Made by a program: the position numbers and the translations under genes. From assembly GCA_910586315.1 (NCBI GenBank), contig CAJUIP010000002.1, forward strand, positions 85,022-149,021: a stretch of DNA of 64,000 nt. The letters are read 5' to 3'. Positions 1 to 7,798 of this stretch are shown piece after piece (positions within the stretch are counted from its first letter, which is position 1; the number at the start of each line of letters is the position of its first letter). This DNA is from an uncultured Lachnospiraceae bacterium (lineage in GTDB: Bacteria > Bacillota > Clostridia > Lachnospirales > Lachnospiraceae). The notes beneath the pieces were generated by a model. It worked only from the letters and a program-made list of their open reading frames with translations. It had not been told where the DNA came from and made no database searches.

Positions 1-411
1 GATTCCAAGATGCTCGGAAATCTGCGGACCAACCTGTGCGGTATCGCCATCAATCGCCTGGCGGCCTGTAATGATCAAATCATACTCTAAGTTGCGGATA
101 GCGCCTGCAATTGTCTGGGATGTTGCCCATGTATCGGCGCCGCCTAAAACACGGTCCGTAACAAGAACGCCGTTGTCAGCGCCCATGGCCATTGCCTCGC
201 GAAGAACCTCCTCCGCCTTGGGAAGACCCATGGTAACTACTGTAACCTCTGCGCCATACTGGTCCTTTAAGCGAAGAGCCGCCTCCAGACCTGCCTTATC
301 ATCCGGGTTCATAATGGTAAGCATTGCTGCTCTGTCAAGTGTTCCATCCGGTTTAAACTTTACGCCGCCCTTGGTATCCGGCACCTGTTTAATACAAACA
401 ACTACTTTCAC
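1..411 (-). CDS. etfB: Electron transfer flavoprotein beta subunit, 3' part beyond window
   Basis: The N-terminal 137 codons are present; the gene runs off the left edge. The protein starts MKVVVCIKQVPDTKGGV and contains the AMAMGAD and TGRQAIDGDTAQVGP segments typical of EtfB. EtfB with EtfA forms the FAD-containing partner of butyryl-CoA dehydrogenase; in clostridia the Bcd/Etf complex couples crotonyl-CoA reduction by NADH to ferredoxin reduction (electron bifurcation). The start is GTG at 409-411, preceded by AAGGAG about 9 nt upstream. It lies 49 bp after bcd on the same strand, so it is the fifth gene of the operon; etfA is expected next, outside the window. Confidence 0.95.
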   Translation of the reverse strand, partial: MKVVVCIKQVPDTKGGVKFKPDGTLDRAAMLTIMNPDDKAGLEAALRLKDQYGAEVTVVTMGLPKAEEVLREAMAMGADNGVLVTDRVLGGADTWATSQTIAGAIRNLEYDLIITGRQAIDGDTAQVGPQISEHLGI

Positions 412-460
412 TGTATTTCACTCCTTATTTTCGTTTTCTTTGTTCTGGTTTTCCTTCGGC

Positions 461-1612
461 TTACTTTAACAGACTGCCGGAGATAACCATTCTCTGAACT
501 TCACTGGTACCTTCGTAGATTTCTGTAATCTTTGCATCACGCATCATACGCTCTACGTCGTACTCTCTGATGTAACCATAACCACCATGGAGCTGAACAG
601 CCTTGGTTGTTACTTCCATAGCAACCTCTGCTGCATACAGTTTTGCCATAGCCGCTTCCACAGAATAGGACTTCTGTGTCTTCTTAGCCATAGCTGCGCG
701 GTATACCATAAACTGAGCTGCCTGAACCTTTGTTGCCATATCGGCAAGCTGGAACTGTGTATTCTGGAACTGTCCGATTGCACGGCCGAACTGCTTTCTT
801 TCTTTCACGTATTCAATGGTTCTCTCAAGAGCGCCCTCTGCAAGGCCAAGCGCCTGTGCAGCGATACCGATACGTCCGCCGTCAAGGGTATGCATGGCAA
901 TCTTGAAGCCTTCTCCCTGTTTGCCTAACAGATTTTCCTTCGGGATACGGCAGTCCGTGAAAATAAGCTCATAGGTAGAGGAACCGCGGATACCCATCTT
1001 TTTCTCTTTTGTGCCGAAGGAGAAGCCCGGCGTTCCTTTTTCAACAAGAAATGCGGAAATTTCCTTCTGAACTCTGCCACGCTTTTCAACAGTGCCTGTA
1101 ACTGCAATGATAACGTATACGTCAGCTTCCTTACCATTTGTGATAAAGATCTTGGTTCCGTTTAATACCCACTCGTCGCCGTCAAGAACAGCCTTTGTCT
1201 GCTGTCCCTGTGCGTCAGTACCAGCACCCGGCTCAGTTAAACCGAAAGCGCCTAATTTCTCACCTTTTGCAAGGGGAATCAGATACTTCTGCTTCTGTTC
1301 CTCTGTACCATATGTCTGAATCGGATCACAGCAAAGAGAAGTATGTGCGGAAACAATAACGCCTGTGGTGCCGCATACCTTGGACAGCTCCTCTACGCAC
1401 ATAACATAGCAAAGCGGGTCGCAGCCCTGTCCGCCGTATTCCTTCGGAACCGGAATTCCCAGGAAACCGAGCTTACCCATTTTTTCAACGGTTTCTCTCG
1501 GGAAATTCTCAGTCTCGTCCACCTCCTGAGCGAGAGGTTTCACTTCATTCTGGGCGAAATCATGGAACAATGTTCTCGCCATCTCATGCTCTTTACTTAA
1601 TGTAAAATCCAT
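461..1612 (-). CDS. bcd: Butyryl-CoA dehydrogenase (short-chain acyl-CoA dehydrogenase)
   Basis: 383 residues, the usual length of the family. Reduces crotonyl-CoA to butyryl-CoA, taking electrons from EtfAB. Visible features: an N-terminal helical domain (MDFTLSKEHEMART), the FAD/substrate-binding middle domain with LTEPGAGTDAQ and IFITNGKEAD, and the C-terminal helical domain ending in IYEGTSEVQRM, where the Glu is the expected catalytic base. A good ribosome site (AAGGAGGAAC) sits before the ATG. Fourth gene of thl-crt-hbd-bcd-etfB; the 145-bp gap to hbd, the largest in the operon, carries a hairpin. Confidence 0.96.
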   Translation of the reverse strand: MDFTLSKEHEMARTLFHDFAQNEVKPLAQEVDETENFPRETVEKMGKLGFLGIPVPKEYGGQGCDPLCYVMCVEELSKVCGTTGVIVSAHTSLCCDPIQTYGTEEQKQKYLIPLAKGEKLGAFGLTEPGAGTDAQGQQTKAVLDGDEWVLNGTKIFITNGKEADVYVIIAVTGTVEKRGRVQKEISAFLVEKGTPGFSFGTKEKKMGIRGSSTYELIFTDCRIPKENLLGKQGEGFKIAMHTLDGGRIGIAAQALGLAEGALERTIEYVKERKQFGRAIGQFQNTQFQLADMATKVQAAQFMVYRAAMAKKTQKSYSVEAAMAKLYAAEVAMEVTTKAVQLHGGYGYIREYDVERMMRDAKITEIYEGTSEVQRMVISGSLLK

Positions 1613-1703
1613 GTGTTTAGTTCCTCCTTATGAATTGTGTTTCATATATAACATGAAGAATGTGGATGCTTCACTCCTCTATGTATCCAGTCTTCCCATA
1701 CCC

Positions 1704-1735
1704 GGAGGCAGACAGGCATTCATCTGCCTGCCTCC
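1704..1735 (-). other. Intercistronic hairpin between hbd and bcd
   Basis: GGAGGCAG (1704-1711) and CTGCCTCC (1728-1735) form an 8-bp perfect stem that continues imperfectly inward. There is no U-run on either side, so a simple intrinsic terminator is unlikely. It could stabilise or mark a processing point in the butyrate operon mRNA; this role is inference. Confidence 0.5.
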
Positions 1736-1757
1736 CGCTTCGATTCCATCACAACAC

Positions 1758-2597
1758 TTATTTTGTATAATCGTAGAATCCTTTTCCTGTCTTCTGGCCT
1801 AAAAGTCCGCCGCGAACCATTTTTTTCAGAAGCGGGTGCGGACGGTATTTGGTATCACCGGTTTCGACCTGAAGAACGTTCATAATTGCAAGAACCACGT
1901 CAAGGCCAATCAAATCGCCAAGCGCCAGCGGCCCCATCGGATGATTTGCGCCTAACTTCATCGCGGTATCAATCCCCTCCACAGACGCAACGCCCTCGGC
2001 ATAAATGCCGATTGCCTCATTAATCATCGGAATAAGGATTCTGTTTACTACAAAGCCTGCGGCCTCTTCTACCTGTACCGGAGTCTTTCCTATTTCCTCG
2101 GAAATCTTCTTAACAGTCTCTACATCCTCCGGCTTTGTATTGAGACCCGCGATCACTTCAACCAGCTTCATAACCGGAGCCGGATTGAAGAAGTGCATGC
2201 CTACCACATGTCTTTCAACTGCGGAACCAATCTCGGTAATGGAAAGTGAGGATGTGTTGGTCGCGAAGATACAGCCCGGCTTGCAGATTGCATCCAACTC
2301 CTTAAAGGTCTGCTTTTTGATTTCCATGTTCTCAATGGCAGCCTCGATGATCAGGTCGCAGTCCCCGCAGATGTCCTTCACACCGGTTGTAATCTTGGCC
2401 AGAACCTTATCCGCGTCTTCCTGTGTCATTTTGCCCTTCGCAATTCTTTTTTCGAACCCTTTTGCAATTTTATTCTTGCCGTTTGCGGCGAGTGTCTCAT
2501 TAATATCGCACAGCATTACCTCATATCCTTCGGTCTGTGCAAAAGCCTGTGCAATTCCGGAACCCATAGTCCCTGCCCCGATAATACCAACCTTCAT
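1758..2597 (-). CDS. hbd: 3-hydroxybutyryl-CoA dehydrogenase
   Basis: 279 residues. Reduces acetoacetyl-CoA to (S)-3-hydroxybutyryl-CoA with NAD(P)H. The N-terminal Rossmann motif GAGTMGSGIAQAFA is at residues 7-20, the HFFNPAP segment carries the catalytic His, and FVVNRILIPMINEAI begins the C-terminal dimerisation helices. The length matches clostridial Hbd, with no fusion to an enoyl-CoA hydratase. Third gene of the operon, 44 bp after crt; AAGGAGGCACAAAAC precedes the ATG. Confidence 0.96.
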   Translation of the reverse strand: MKVGIIGAGTMGSGIAQAFAQTEGYEVMLCDINETLAANGKNKIAKGFEKRIAKGKMTQEDADKVLAKITTGVKDICGDCDLIIEAAIENMEIKKQTFKELDAICKPGCIFATNTSSLSITEIGSAVERHVVGMHFFNPAPVMKLVEVIAGLNTKPEDVETVKKISEEIGKTPVQVEEAAGFVVNRILIPMINEAIGIYAEGVASVEGIDTAMKLGANHPMGPLALGDLIGLDVVLAIMNVLQVETGDTKYRPHPLLKKMVRGGLLGQKTGKGFYDYTK

Positions 2598-2641
2598 GTT
2601 TTGTGCCTCCTTATATTTTCTGCAAAAATCTCTGTCTGCAA

Positions 2642-3418
2642 TTACCGATTGTTGAATTTCTCAACCTTCCGCTTTTCAAGAAATGCTTTCATGCCTTCTC
2701 TCTGATCTTCCGTCTCAAAGCACTCGGAGAAATATTTCTCCTCGATTGCAATTGCGTGATCCAAATCGGAAAGGAATCCATCCGTTACTGCCAGCTTGCT
2801 GTTCCTGACCGCAATCGGCGCGTTGGAAGCAATCTTCTTTGCTAACTTCATAACCGTCGGCATCAGCTCTTCCTTCGCGCATACGCCGTTTACAAGGCCG
2901 ATACGCAGGGCCTCGTCCGCCTTGATGTTCGTTCCTGCAAATACCATTTCTTTCGCTTTTCCGGTTCCCACAAGTCTCACGAGACGCTGAGTCCCGCCAA
3001 AGCCCGGAGTAATTCCCAGGCCCACTTCCGGCTGTCCGAATACGGCGTTCTCAGAACAATAACGAATATCACAGCACATCGCAAGCTCATTTCCACCGCC
3101 GAGGGCAAAGCCGTTCACAGCCGCGATGGTTGGAATCGGCAGGGTCTCCAGTTTACGGAAAATATCATTTCCGAACTTTCCGAATTCGTGGCCCTCCTTC
3201 ATTGTCATATTACTCATTGCGGCAATATCCGCCCCCGCCACAAAAGCTTTCTCTCCCGCTCCTGTTATGATGACAGCTCTTGTCTCATTCAGGTCGATCC
3301 TGTCAATTGTCTCATCCAGTTCCTTTAAAACCTGGGTATTTAATGCGTTTAACGCTTCCGGACGATTGATGGTGACAATCCCCACGTAGCCGTCCTGCTC
3401 ATATGTAACAAAGCTCAT
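2642..3418 (-). CDS. crt: 3-hydroxybutyryl-CoA dehydratase (crotonase)
   Basis: 258 residues, standard crotonase. Dehydrates 3-hydroxybutyryl-CoA to crotonyl-CoA. The oxyanion-hole segments are AFVAGADIAAM and GGGNELAMCCDIR; the catalytic Glu region is FGQPEVGLGITPGFGGTQRL. No extra domain. Second gene of the operon, 47 bp downstream of thl, with an AGGAGG ribosome site before the ATG. Confidence 0.96.
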   Translation of the reverse strand: MSFVTYEQDGYVGIVTINRPEALNALNTQVLKELDETIDRIDLNETRAVIITGAGEKAFVAGADIAAMSNMTMKEGHEFGKFGNDIFRKLETLPIPTIAAVNGFALGGGNELAMCCDIRYCSENAVFGQPEVGLGITPGFGGTQRLVRLVGTGKAKEMVFAGTNIKADEALRIGLVNGVCAKEELMPTVMKLAKKIASNAPIAVRNSKLAVTDGFLSDLDHAIAIEEKYFSECFETEDQREGMKAFLEKRKVEKFNNR

Positions 3419-3465
3419 TGCTATCGCCTCCTGCTCTGTTTTCTATAAAAAACTCATAAAGAAAA

Positions 3466-4650
3466 TCAGTCTCTCTTAACGATGGTTGCACACCCCATGC
3501 CGCCGCCGATACAAAGGGTTGCAAGACCGGTCTTGGCATCCTTTTTCTGCATTTCATGAAGCAGAGTAACCAGAATACGGCATCCGGAAGCTCCTACCGG
3601 ATGTCCGAGGGCAATTGCTCCGCCATTGGGGTTTAATCTGGAAAGATCAAAGCCAAGGTCTTTTCCAACAGCTACGGACTGAGCTGCAAAGGCCTCATTT
3701 GCCTCGATCACATCAAAGTCGCCGATTTTCATTCCTGTCTTTTCCATTACTTTCCTGGTTGCTGCAACCGGACCGATTCCCATGATGCGCGGCTCAACAC
3801 CTGCAAGGGCGCCCGCCACCCATGTTGCCATCGGAGTAACGCCAAGCTCCTTTGCCTTTTCCTCGCTCATAACAACAACAGCAGCAGCACCGTCGTTAAT
3901 TCCGGAAGAGTTGCCCGCAGTTACGAGGCCGCCGTCCTTCTTGAATGCCGGTTTCAGCTTTGCAAGGGCCTCCATGGTAGAGCCGGGACGCGGACCCTCG
4001 TCTGTATCTACAATCACGGTAGTCTTTTTCTGCTTTACTTCCACCGGAACAATCTCATCCTTAAACGCACCGGCCTTCTGAGCAGCCTCTGCCTTGTTCT
4101 GACTGTCGACTGCGAATTTATCCAGCTCTTCCCTGGTAAGTCCCCACTGCTCGCAAATATTCTCAGCAGTAATGCCCATGTGGTAGTTATTGAATACATC
4201 CCATAACGCATCGTTTACCATGGTGTCGACCAATGTCGCATTTCCCATACGGTAGCCGTAACGGCCTTTCATCATTGCATACGGAGCCATGGACATATTT
4301 TCCGTACCGCCGGCCACAACAATGTCCGCGTCTCCGGCCTCGATCATCTGGGCAGCCATGTTTACGCACTGTAAACCGGAACCGCACACAACGTTGATCG
4401 TAACCGCCGGAACCTCAACCGGAAGTCCTGCTTTAATAGAAGCCTGGCGGGCCACATTCTGGCCCTGACCTGCCTGGATGACACAGCCCATATATACCTG
4501 GTCAACCTTTTCCGGGGCGATCCCAGCTCTGTTTAATGCTTCCTTAATAACAATAGCCCCCAATTCCGGAGCCGGAACCGTACTTAATGCACCACCCATT
4601 GTTCCAATCGCTGTACGGCATGCACCGGCCAGCACAATTTTCTTTGCCAT
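3466..4650 (-). CDS. thl: Acetyl-CoA C-acetyltransferase (thiolase)
   Basis: 394 residues. Condenses two acetyl-CoA to acetoacetyl-CoA, the first step toward butyrate. The nucleophilic Cys is in NVVCGSGLQC (about residue 88); the acid/base residues are in NGGAIALGHPVGASG and the C-terminal CIGGGMGCA. AAGGAGGAAAAGCT precedes the ATG. It is the promoter-proximal gene of the leftward operon and diverges from the CoA-transferase gene, so first and last steps of the pathway share one control region. Confidence 0.96.
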   Translation of the reverse strand: MAKKIVLAGACRTAIGTMGGALSTVPAPELGAIVIKEALNRAGIAPEKVDQVYMGCVIQAGQGQNVARQASIKAGLPVEVPAVTINVVCGSGLQCVNMAAQMIEAGDADIVVAGGTENMSMAPYAMMKGRYGYRMGNATLVDTMVNDALWDVFNNYHMGITAENICEQWGLTREELDKFAVDSQNKAEAAQKAGAFKDEIVPVEVKQKKTTVIVDTDEGPRPGSTMEALAKLKPAFKKDGGLVTAGNSSGINDGAAAVVVMSEEKAKELGVTPMATWVAGALAGVEPRIMGIGPVAATRKVMEKTGMKIGDFDVIEANEAFAAQSVAVGKDLGFDLSRLNPNGGAIALGHPVGASGCRILVTLLHEMQKKDAKTGLATLCIGGGMGCATIVKRD

Positions 4651-4712
4651 AGCTTTTCCTCCTTGTTTTTCGAAAAAACTGGGTATTAGTTACCCTTCTC
4701 ATAATATCTTTA

Positions 4713-4741
4713 ATGATAACACTCTTGGATTTTGTTGTCAA
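4713..4741 (-). promoter_or_regulatory. Promoter of the thl-crt-hbd-bcd-etf operon
   Basis: On the minus strand, -35 TTGACA (4736-4741) and -10 TATCAT (4713-4718) are separated by exactly 17 bp. The -35 is a perfect sigma-A hexamer. Transcription would start near 4706 and run leftward into thl. Confidence 0.75.
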
Positions 4742-4752
4742 ATATTTAACAT
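4735..4752. promoter_or_regulatory. Candidate Rex operator over the thl promoter -35
   Basis: TTGTCAAATATTTAACAT (4735-4752) fits the Rex consensus TTGTTAA-N4-TTAACAA at 12 of 14 fixed positions and overlaps the -35 hexamer, where binding would block RNA polymerase. Rex is the NADH/NAD+-sensing repressor known to control crt/bcd/thl operons in clostridia. No rex gene is in the window. Confidence 0.55.
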
Positions 4753-4829
4753 GTTTTTTTATAATATTTTTCCTCCCTTTTTCCTTCTTTTATCAATAGT
4801 TCCCAGAAAATAGGTACCCTTCATTTTTA

Positions 4830-4858
4830 TTGACCTTCCTGAAAGAAAATGCTAGAAT
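4830..4858 (+). promoter_or_regulatory. Promoter of the CoA-transferase gene
   Basis: -35 TTGACC (4830-4835), 17-bp spacer, -10 TAGAAT (4853-4858), about 47 bp before the ATG at 4906. Divergent from the thl promoter roughly 90 bp away. Confidence 0.65.
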
Positions 4859-4905
4859 GGAGCCATAAAATAGTTACTGTTCACAGAAAGAAAAGAGGAC
4901 ACAAA

Positions 4906-6246
4906 ATGGATTTCAAAAAAATGTATCAGGACAAACTGGTAACGGCCGAGCAGGCCGCCGGCGTGGTTAAATCCGGCGACTGGGTAGACTATGGCTGGAC
5001 CACCGGAACCCCCGTGGCTGTCGATGCCGCATTGGCAAAAAGGCTGCCGGAACTTACAAACGTAAATTTCCGCGGCGGTATTTTAATGTGGGTACCGGAA
5101 ATTTTCAAAATCGAAAACCCGGCAGAACATCTGACCTGGAATTCCTGGCACATGGGCGGAATCGAAAGAAAGGCCATCGCGCAGGGCTTCTCCTTCTATT
5201 CGCCGATGCGGTATTCCGAGCTTCCGAGGTATTACAGAGAATCCCAGACCAAACCGGATGTGGCAGTTTTCCAGGTCGCCCCCATGGACGAACATGGATT
5301 CTTTAACTTCGGCCCCAATGCTTCCCATATGGCCGCTGTCTGCGAAACCGCGAAGGTTGTGATCGTGGAAGTCAACGAACATATGCCTGTCTGCTATGGC
5401 GGCTTTGAAGAAGGCGTTCACATTTCCAAAGTTGATATGATCGTCGAGGGCTCCAATCCCACTATCGCCGAGATGGGCGGCTCTGCTGCCTCCGAGGTGG
5501 ATGAAGCCGTTGCAAAATTAATCGTTTCCGAAATTCCTGACGGTGCCTGCTTACAGCTTGGCATCGGCGGAATGCCAAACGCCGTCGGATCACTGATTGC
5601 AAAATCCGACTTGAAGGACCTGGGCGTACATACCGAAATGTATGTGGATGCTTTCGTTGATATCGCAAATGCAGGCAAAATCACCGGCGCCAGAAAAAAC
5701 ATCGATAAAGGCCGCCAGGTATACGCTTTTGGCGCAGGTACAAAGAAATTGTACGATTATTTGAATAAAAATCCGGAATGCATGGCCGCTCCGGTGGATT
5801 ACACCAACGATATCCGTTCCATCTCCGCTCTGGACAACTTTATGTCCATCAACAATGCCGTTGATCTGGATCTCTTCGGCCAGGTAAATGCAGAGTCAGC
5901 CGGAATCAAACATATCAGCGGCGCCGGCGGACAGCTTGACTTCGTTCTCGGCGCATACCTTTCTAAAGGCGGGAAGAGCTTTATCTGCTGCTCCTCTACC
6001 TTCAAGACAAAGGACGGCCAGTTAAAGTCCAGAATTCTCCCGACCCTAAACCCGGGCTCCATTGTAACGGATACTCGCGCCAACATCCACTACCTGGTTA
6101 CAGAATACGGCAAGGTGAACCTGAAGGGACTCTCCACCTGGCAGAAAGCTGAGGCCATTATCTCTGTGGCGCATCCTGATTTCCGCGATGAGTTAATTGC
6201 GGACGCCGAAAAAATGCATATCTGGACAGCAAGCAACAAACGATAA
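4906..6246 (+). CDS. but: Butyryl-CoA:acetate CoA-transferase
   Basis: 446 residues from ATG 4906; an in-frame upstream extension to 4849 overlaps the promoter and is rejected. Transfers CoA from butyryl-CoA to acetate, releasing butyrate, the terminal step in Roseburia/Faecalibacterium-type producers. The GVHTEMYVDAFVDIANAGK region carries the family's catalytic Glu; LGIGGMPNAVG and GAGGQLDFVLGAYLS are CoA-transferase glycine motifs. The full-length resemblance to Roseburia But, recalled from memory, favours But over 4-hydroxybutyrate CoA-transferase, a close relative. Divergent from the butyrate operon, and followed by a strong terminator. Confidence 0.88.
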   Translation: MDFKKMYQDKLVTAEQAAGVVKSGDWVDYGWTTGTPVAVDAALAKRLPELTNVNFRGGILMWVPEIFKIENPAEHLTWNSWHMGGIERKAIAQGFSFYSPMRYSELPRYYRESQTKPDVAVFQVAPMDEHGFFNFGPNASHMAAVCETAKVVIVEVNEHMPVCYGGFEEGVHISKVDMIVEGSNPTIAEMGGSAASEVDEAVAKLIVSEIPDGACLQLGIGGMPNAVGSLIAKSDLKDLGVHTEMYVDAFVDIANAGKITGARKNIDKGRQVYAFGAGTKKLYDYLNKNPECMAAPVDYTNDIRSISALDNFMSINNAVDLDLFGQVNAESAGIKHISGAGGQLDFVLGAYLSKGGKSFICCSSTFKTKDGQLKSRILPTLNPGSIVTDTRANIHYLVTEYGKVNLKGLSTWQKAEAIISVAHPDFRDELIADAEKMHIWTASNKR

Positions 6247-6258
6247 TATTCCTCACAA

Positions 6259-6308
6259 AACTTCCGGGCTGCCTCCGCTTTTGAAGCTGCCCGGAAGTTA
6301 ATTTTTTG
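6259..6308 (+). terminator. Intrinsic terminator after but
   Basis: Perfect 11-bp stem: AACTTCCGGGC (6259-6269) with GCCCGGAAGTT (6289-6299), followed by AATTTTTTG. Confidence 0.85.
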
Positions 6309-6392
6309 TCTGTTCCATTCCCATTTTCCCCCATTTCGCATACTATAAATCAGAAAATTTCAAAGCTGTAACCGCTTTAAGGAGGAATTCGT

Positions 6393-6644
6393 ATGTATAC
6401 ATATACACCGGAAGGCGTATGTGCCAAACAAATTTCATTTGATATTATTGACGGGAAGGTGGAAAATGTTTCCTTTCTCGGAGGATGCGATGGAAACGGC
6501 AAAGGGGTTGCCGCGCTGGCAGAGGGACACAGCCCCGAAGAACTGATAGAAAAATTATCTAAAATCAAGTGTAAGCAGCGGTCTACTTCCTGCCCGGCGC
6601 AGCTTGCAGAAGCGCTTCGAAAAATCACCGGCCAGGGATCATAA
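6393..6644 (+). CDS. TSCPD-domain protein (TIGR03905-like)
   Basis: 83 residues. The C-terminal STSCPAQLAEAL carries the TSCPD signature, a domain also found at the C-terminus of some vitamin-B12-dependent ribonucleotide reductases; stand-alone short versions are widespread in Firmicutes and have no assigned reaction. GGCDGNGKGVAALAEGHSPEELI is the conserved middle part. An excellent AAGGAGGAATTCGT ribosome site precedes the ATG. The 3' end overlaps the end of the convergent LysR gene by 6 bp. Function not known. Confidence 0.85.
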   Translation: MYTYTPEGVCAKQISFDIIDGKVENVSFLGGCDGNGKGVAALAEGHSPEELIEKLSKIKCKQRSTSCPAQLAEALRKITGQGS

Positions 6645-7553
6645 CCTTTCACCAGCTGCTTCTTCTTCCATGACCGTGATGCCTTCCTCACCGGACAGCC
6701 GGCTGCGGCAAAGGGCCAGCAGATGTTTTTCATATGGCGACACATCACCAACCCGATTTAAATAGTAAAGAGTCCTCCTGGGAGGCTTCACATCCAGTTC
6801 ATGGATTTTTAATGGAGAGGCATTTACCATCCATTTGGCCACCGACACAGGAAGAAAGGCCCAGTTATCCCCGGTCTGGGTAAAATACTGCAAAAAGCCC
6901 ATTTCGTCCAGATATACCCGCGGAACAGAACCGCTTCCAAAATAGTAATCGTGCCAGGCATCAAAATTTCTGTCCCATCTGGTACGGATCTCCTGCCTTG
7001 GATCCAGGTCGTTTATTTTTACCTGCCCCGGAAGCTTCAGCTCTTCCCCCGCCACCAGGCACAGATCTTCCCGAAATAAGATCGAAGTCTTCACCTGTGA
7101 AGAATACATGGGATCCGTAATAAAGGCCATATCCGCGCTTTTGTTTCCCACATAGGCATAGGCTTCACTGGAATGCAGCGTGGTCACATGGAGGCAGCAG
7201 CCCGGCTCTTCTTTCATGAAGGTCTGAAACACCGTGGGAAGAAGGAATGCCAGAAGGCTTCCCACGCTGGCAACATAAAAGCTCTTTTCATGCCCTAAAA
7301 GTGCGGCCTCCTGGGTTTCATTCCATAAAGCCTGCCAGCGGTGGGCGATGCCAATAAAAGCCTGCCCCTGTCTGGTGAGTTCCACATGGCGGACGCCTTT
7401 GTTCCTCACAAACAGCGTATATCCAAGCTCGTCCTCCAGGGCGCGGACCCGCCGCCCCAGAGCCGGCTGCGTAATATATAGCTTCTCTGCTGCCGCCGAA
7501 AAACTTCCGTGCTGTACAATACTTAAAAACGCTTCAATTTCCAAAAAGGTCAT
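6639..7553 (-). CDS. LysR-family transcriptional regulator
   Basis: 304 residues from the ATG at 7551-7553, chosen because LysR proteins begin just before the winged helix (MTFLEIEAFLSIVQHGSFSA); in-frame GTG 7598 would add 15 atypical residues. Residues 1-60 form the HTH (AAEKLYITQPALGRRVRALE), the rest a periplasmic-binding-like effector domain. The effector is unknown. It is not divergent from any metabolic gene (neighbours are the convergent TSCPD gene and the co-oriented argH), so the target cannot be read from context. Confidence 0.9.
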   Translation of the reverse strand: MTFLEIEAFLSIVQHGSFSAAAEKLYITQPALGRRVRALEDELGYTLFVRNKGVRHVELTRQGQAFIGIAHRWQALWNETQEAALLGHEKSFYVASVGSLLAFLLPTVFQTFMKEEPGCCLHVTTLHSSEAYAYVGNKSADMAFITDPMYSSQVKTSILFREDLCLVAGEELKLPGQVKINDLDPRQEIRTRWDRNFDAWHDYYFGSGSVPRVYLDEMGFLQYFTQTGDNWAFLPVSVAKWMVNASPLKIHELDVKPPRRTLYYLNRVGDVSPYEKHLLALCRSRLSGEEGITVMEEEAAGERL

Positions 7554-7661
7554 AATATCCCGCCGTGTTTTCTCAAAATGGCAGCAGCCCATTCCCACAT
7601 CTTCTCATCCTTGTCTCTCTGCAAGTCTGAACTGTTGCCTAAAATGTTACTATTCCTTAAC

Positions 7662-7690
7662 ATTATATCAAAAATATAATCATTTTACAA
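7662..7690 (-). promoter_or_regulatory. Promoter of the LysR gene
   Basis: Minus strand: -35 TTGTAA (7685-7690), 17 bp, -10 TATAAT (7662-7667). The roughly 100-nt leader includes a fragment (7621-7639) of a dispersed hairpin repeat. Confidence 0.65.
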
Positions 7691-7759
7691 GATTCTCTGC
7701 ATGTGCTACACTGTGAATACAGTCAAAGGGACCTTCCTTCCCCTGACCAAAACGATATT

Positions 7760-7793
7760 AACACACATGGGCCCCTGTGGGGCCCTTTGTGTT
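7760..7793. terminator. Terminator downstream of argH
   Basis: Inverted repeat GGGCCCC-TGT-GGGGCCC (7769-7785) extended by AACAC/GTGTT at 7760 and 7793. It directly follows the argH stop on the minus strand; the U-run is weak there (TTAAT) and better on the plus strand. Confidence 0.65.
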
Positions 7794-7798
7794 TTCTT

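Noticed and set aside
4849..4905. 19-residue extension of the CoA-transferase
   Set aside because: It overlaps the -10 box of the promoter; But proteins begin MDF at the ATG at 4906.
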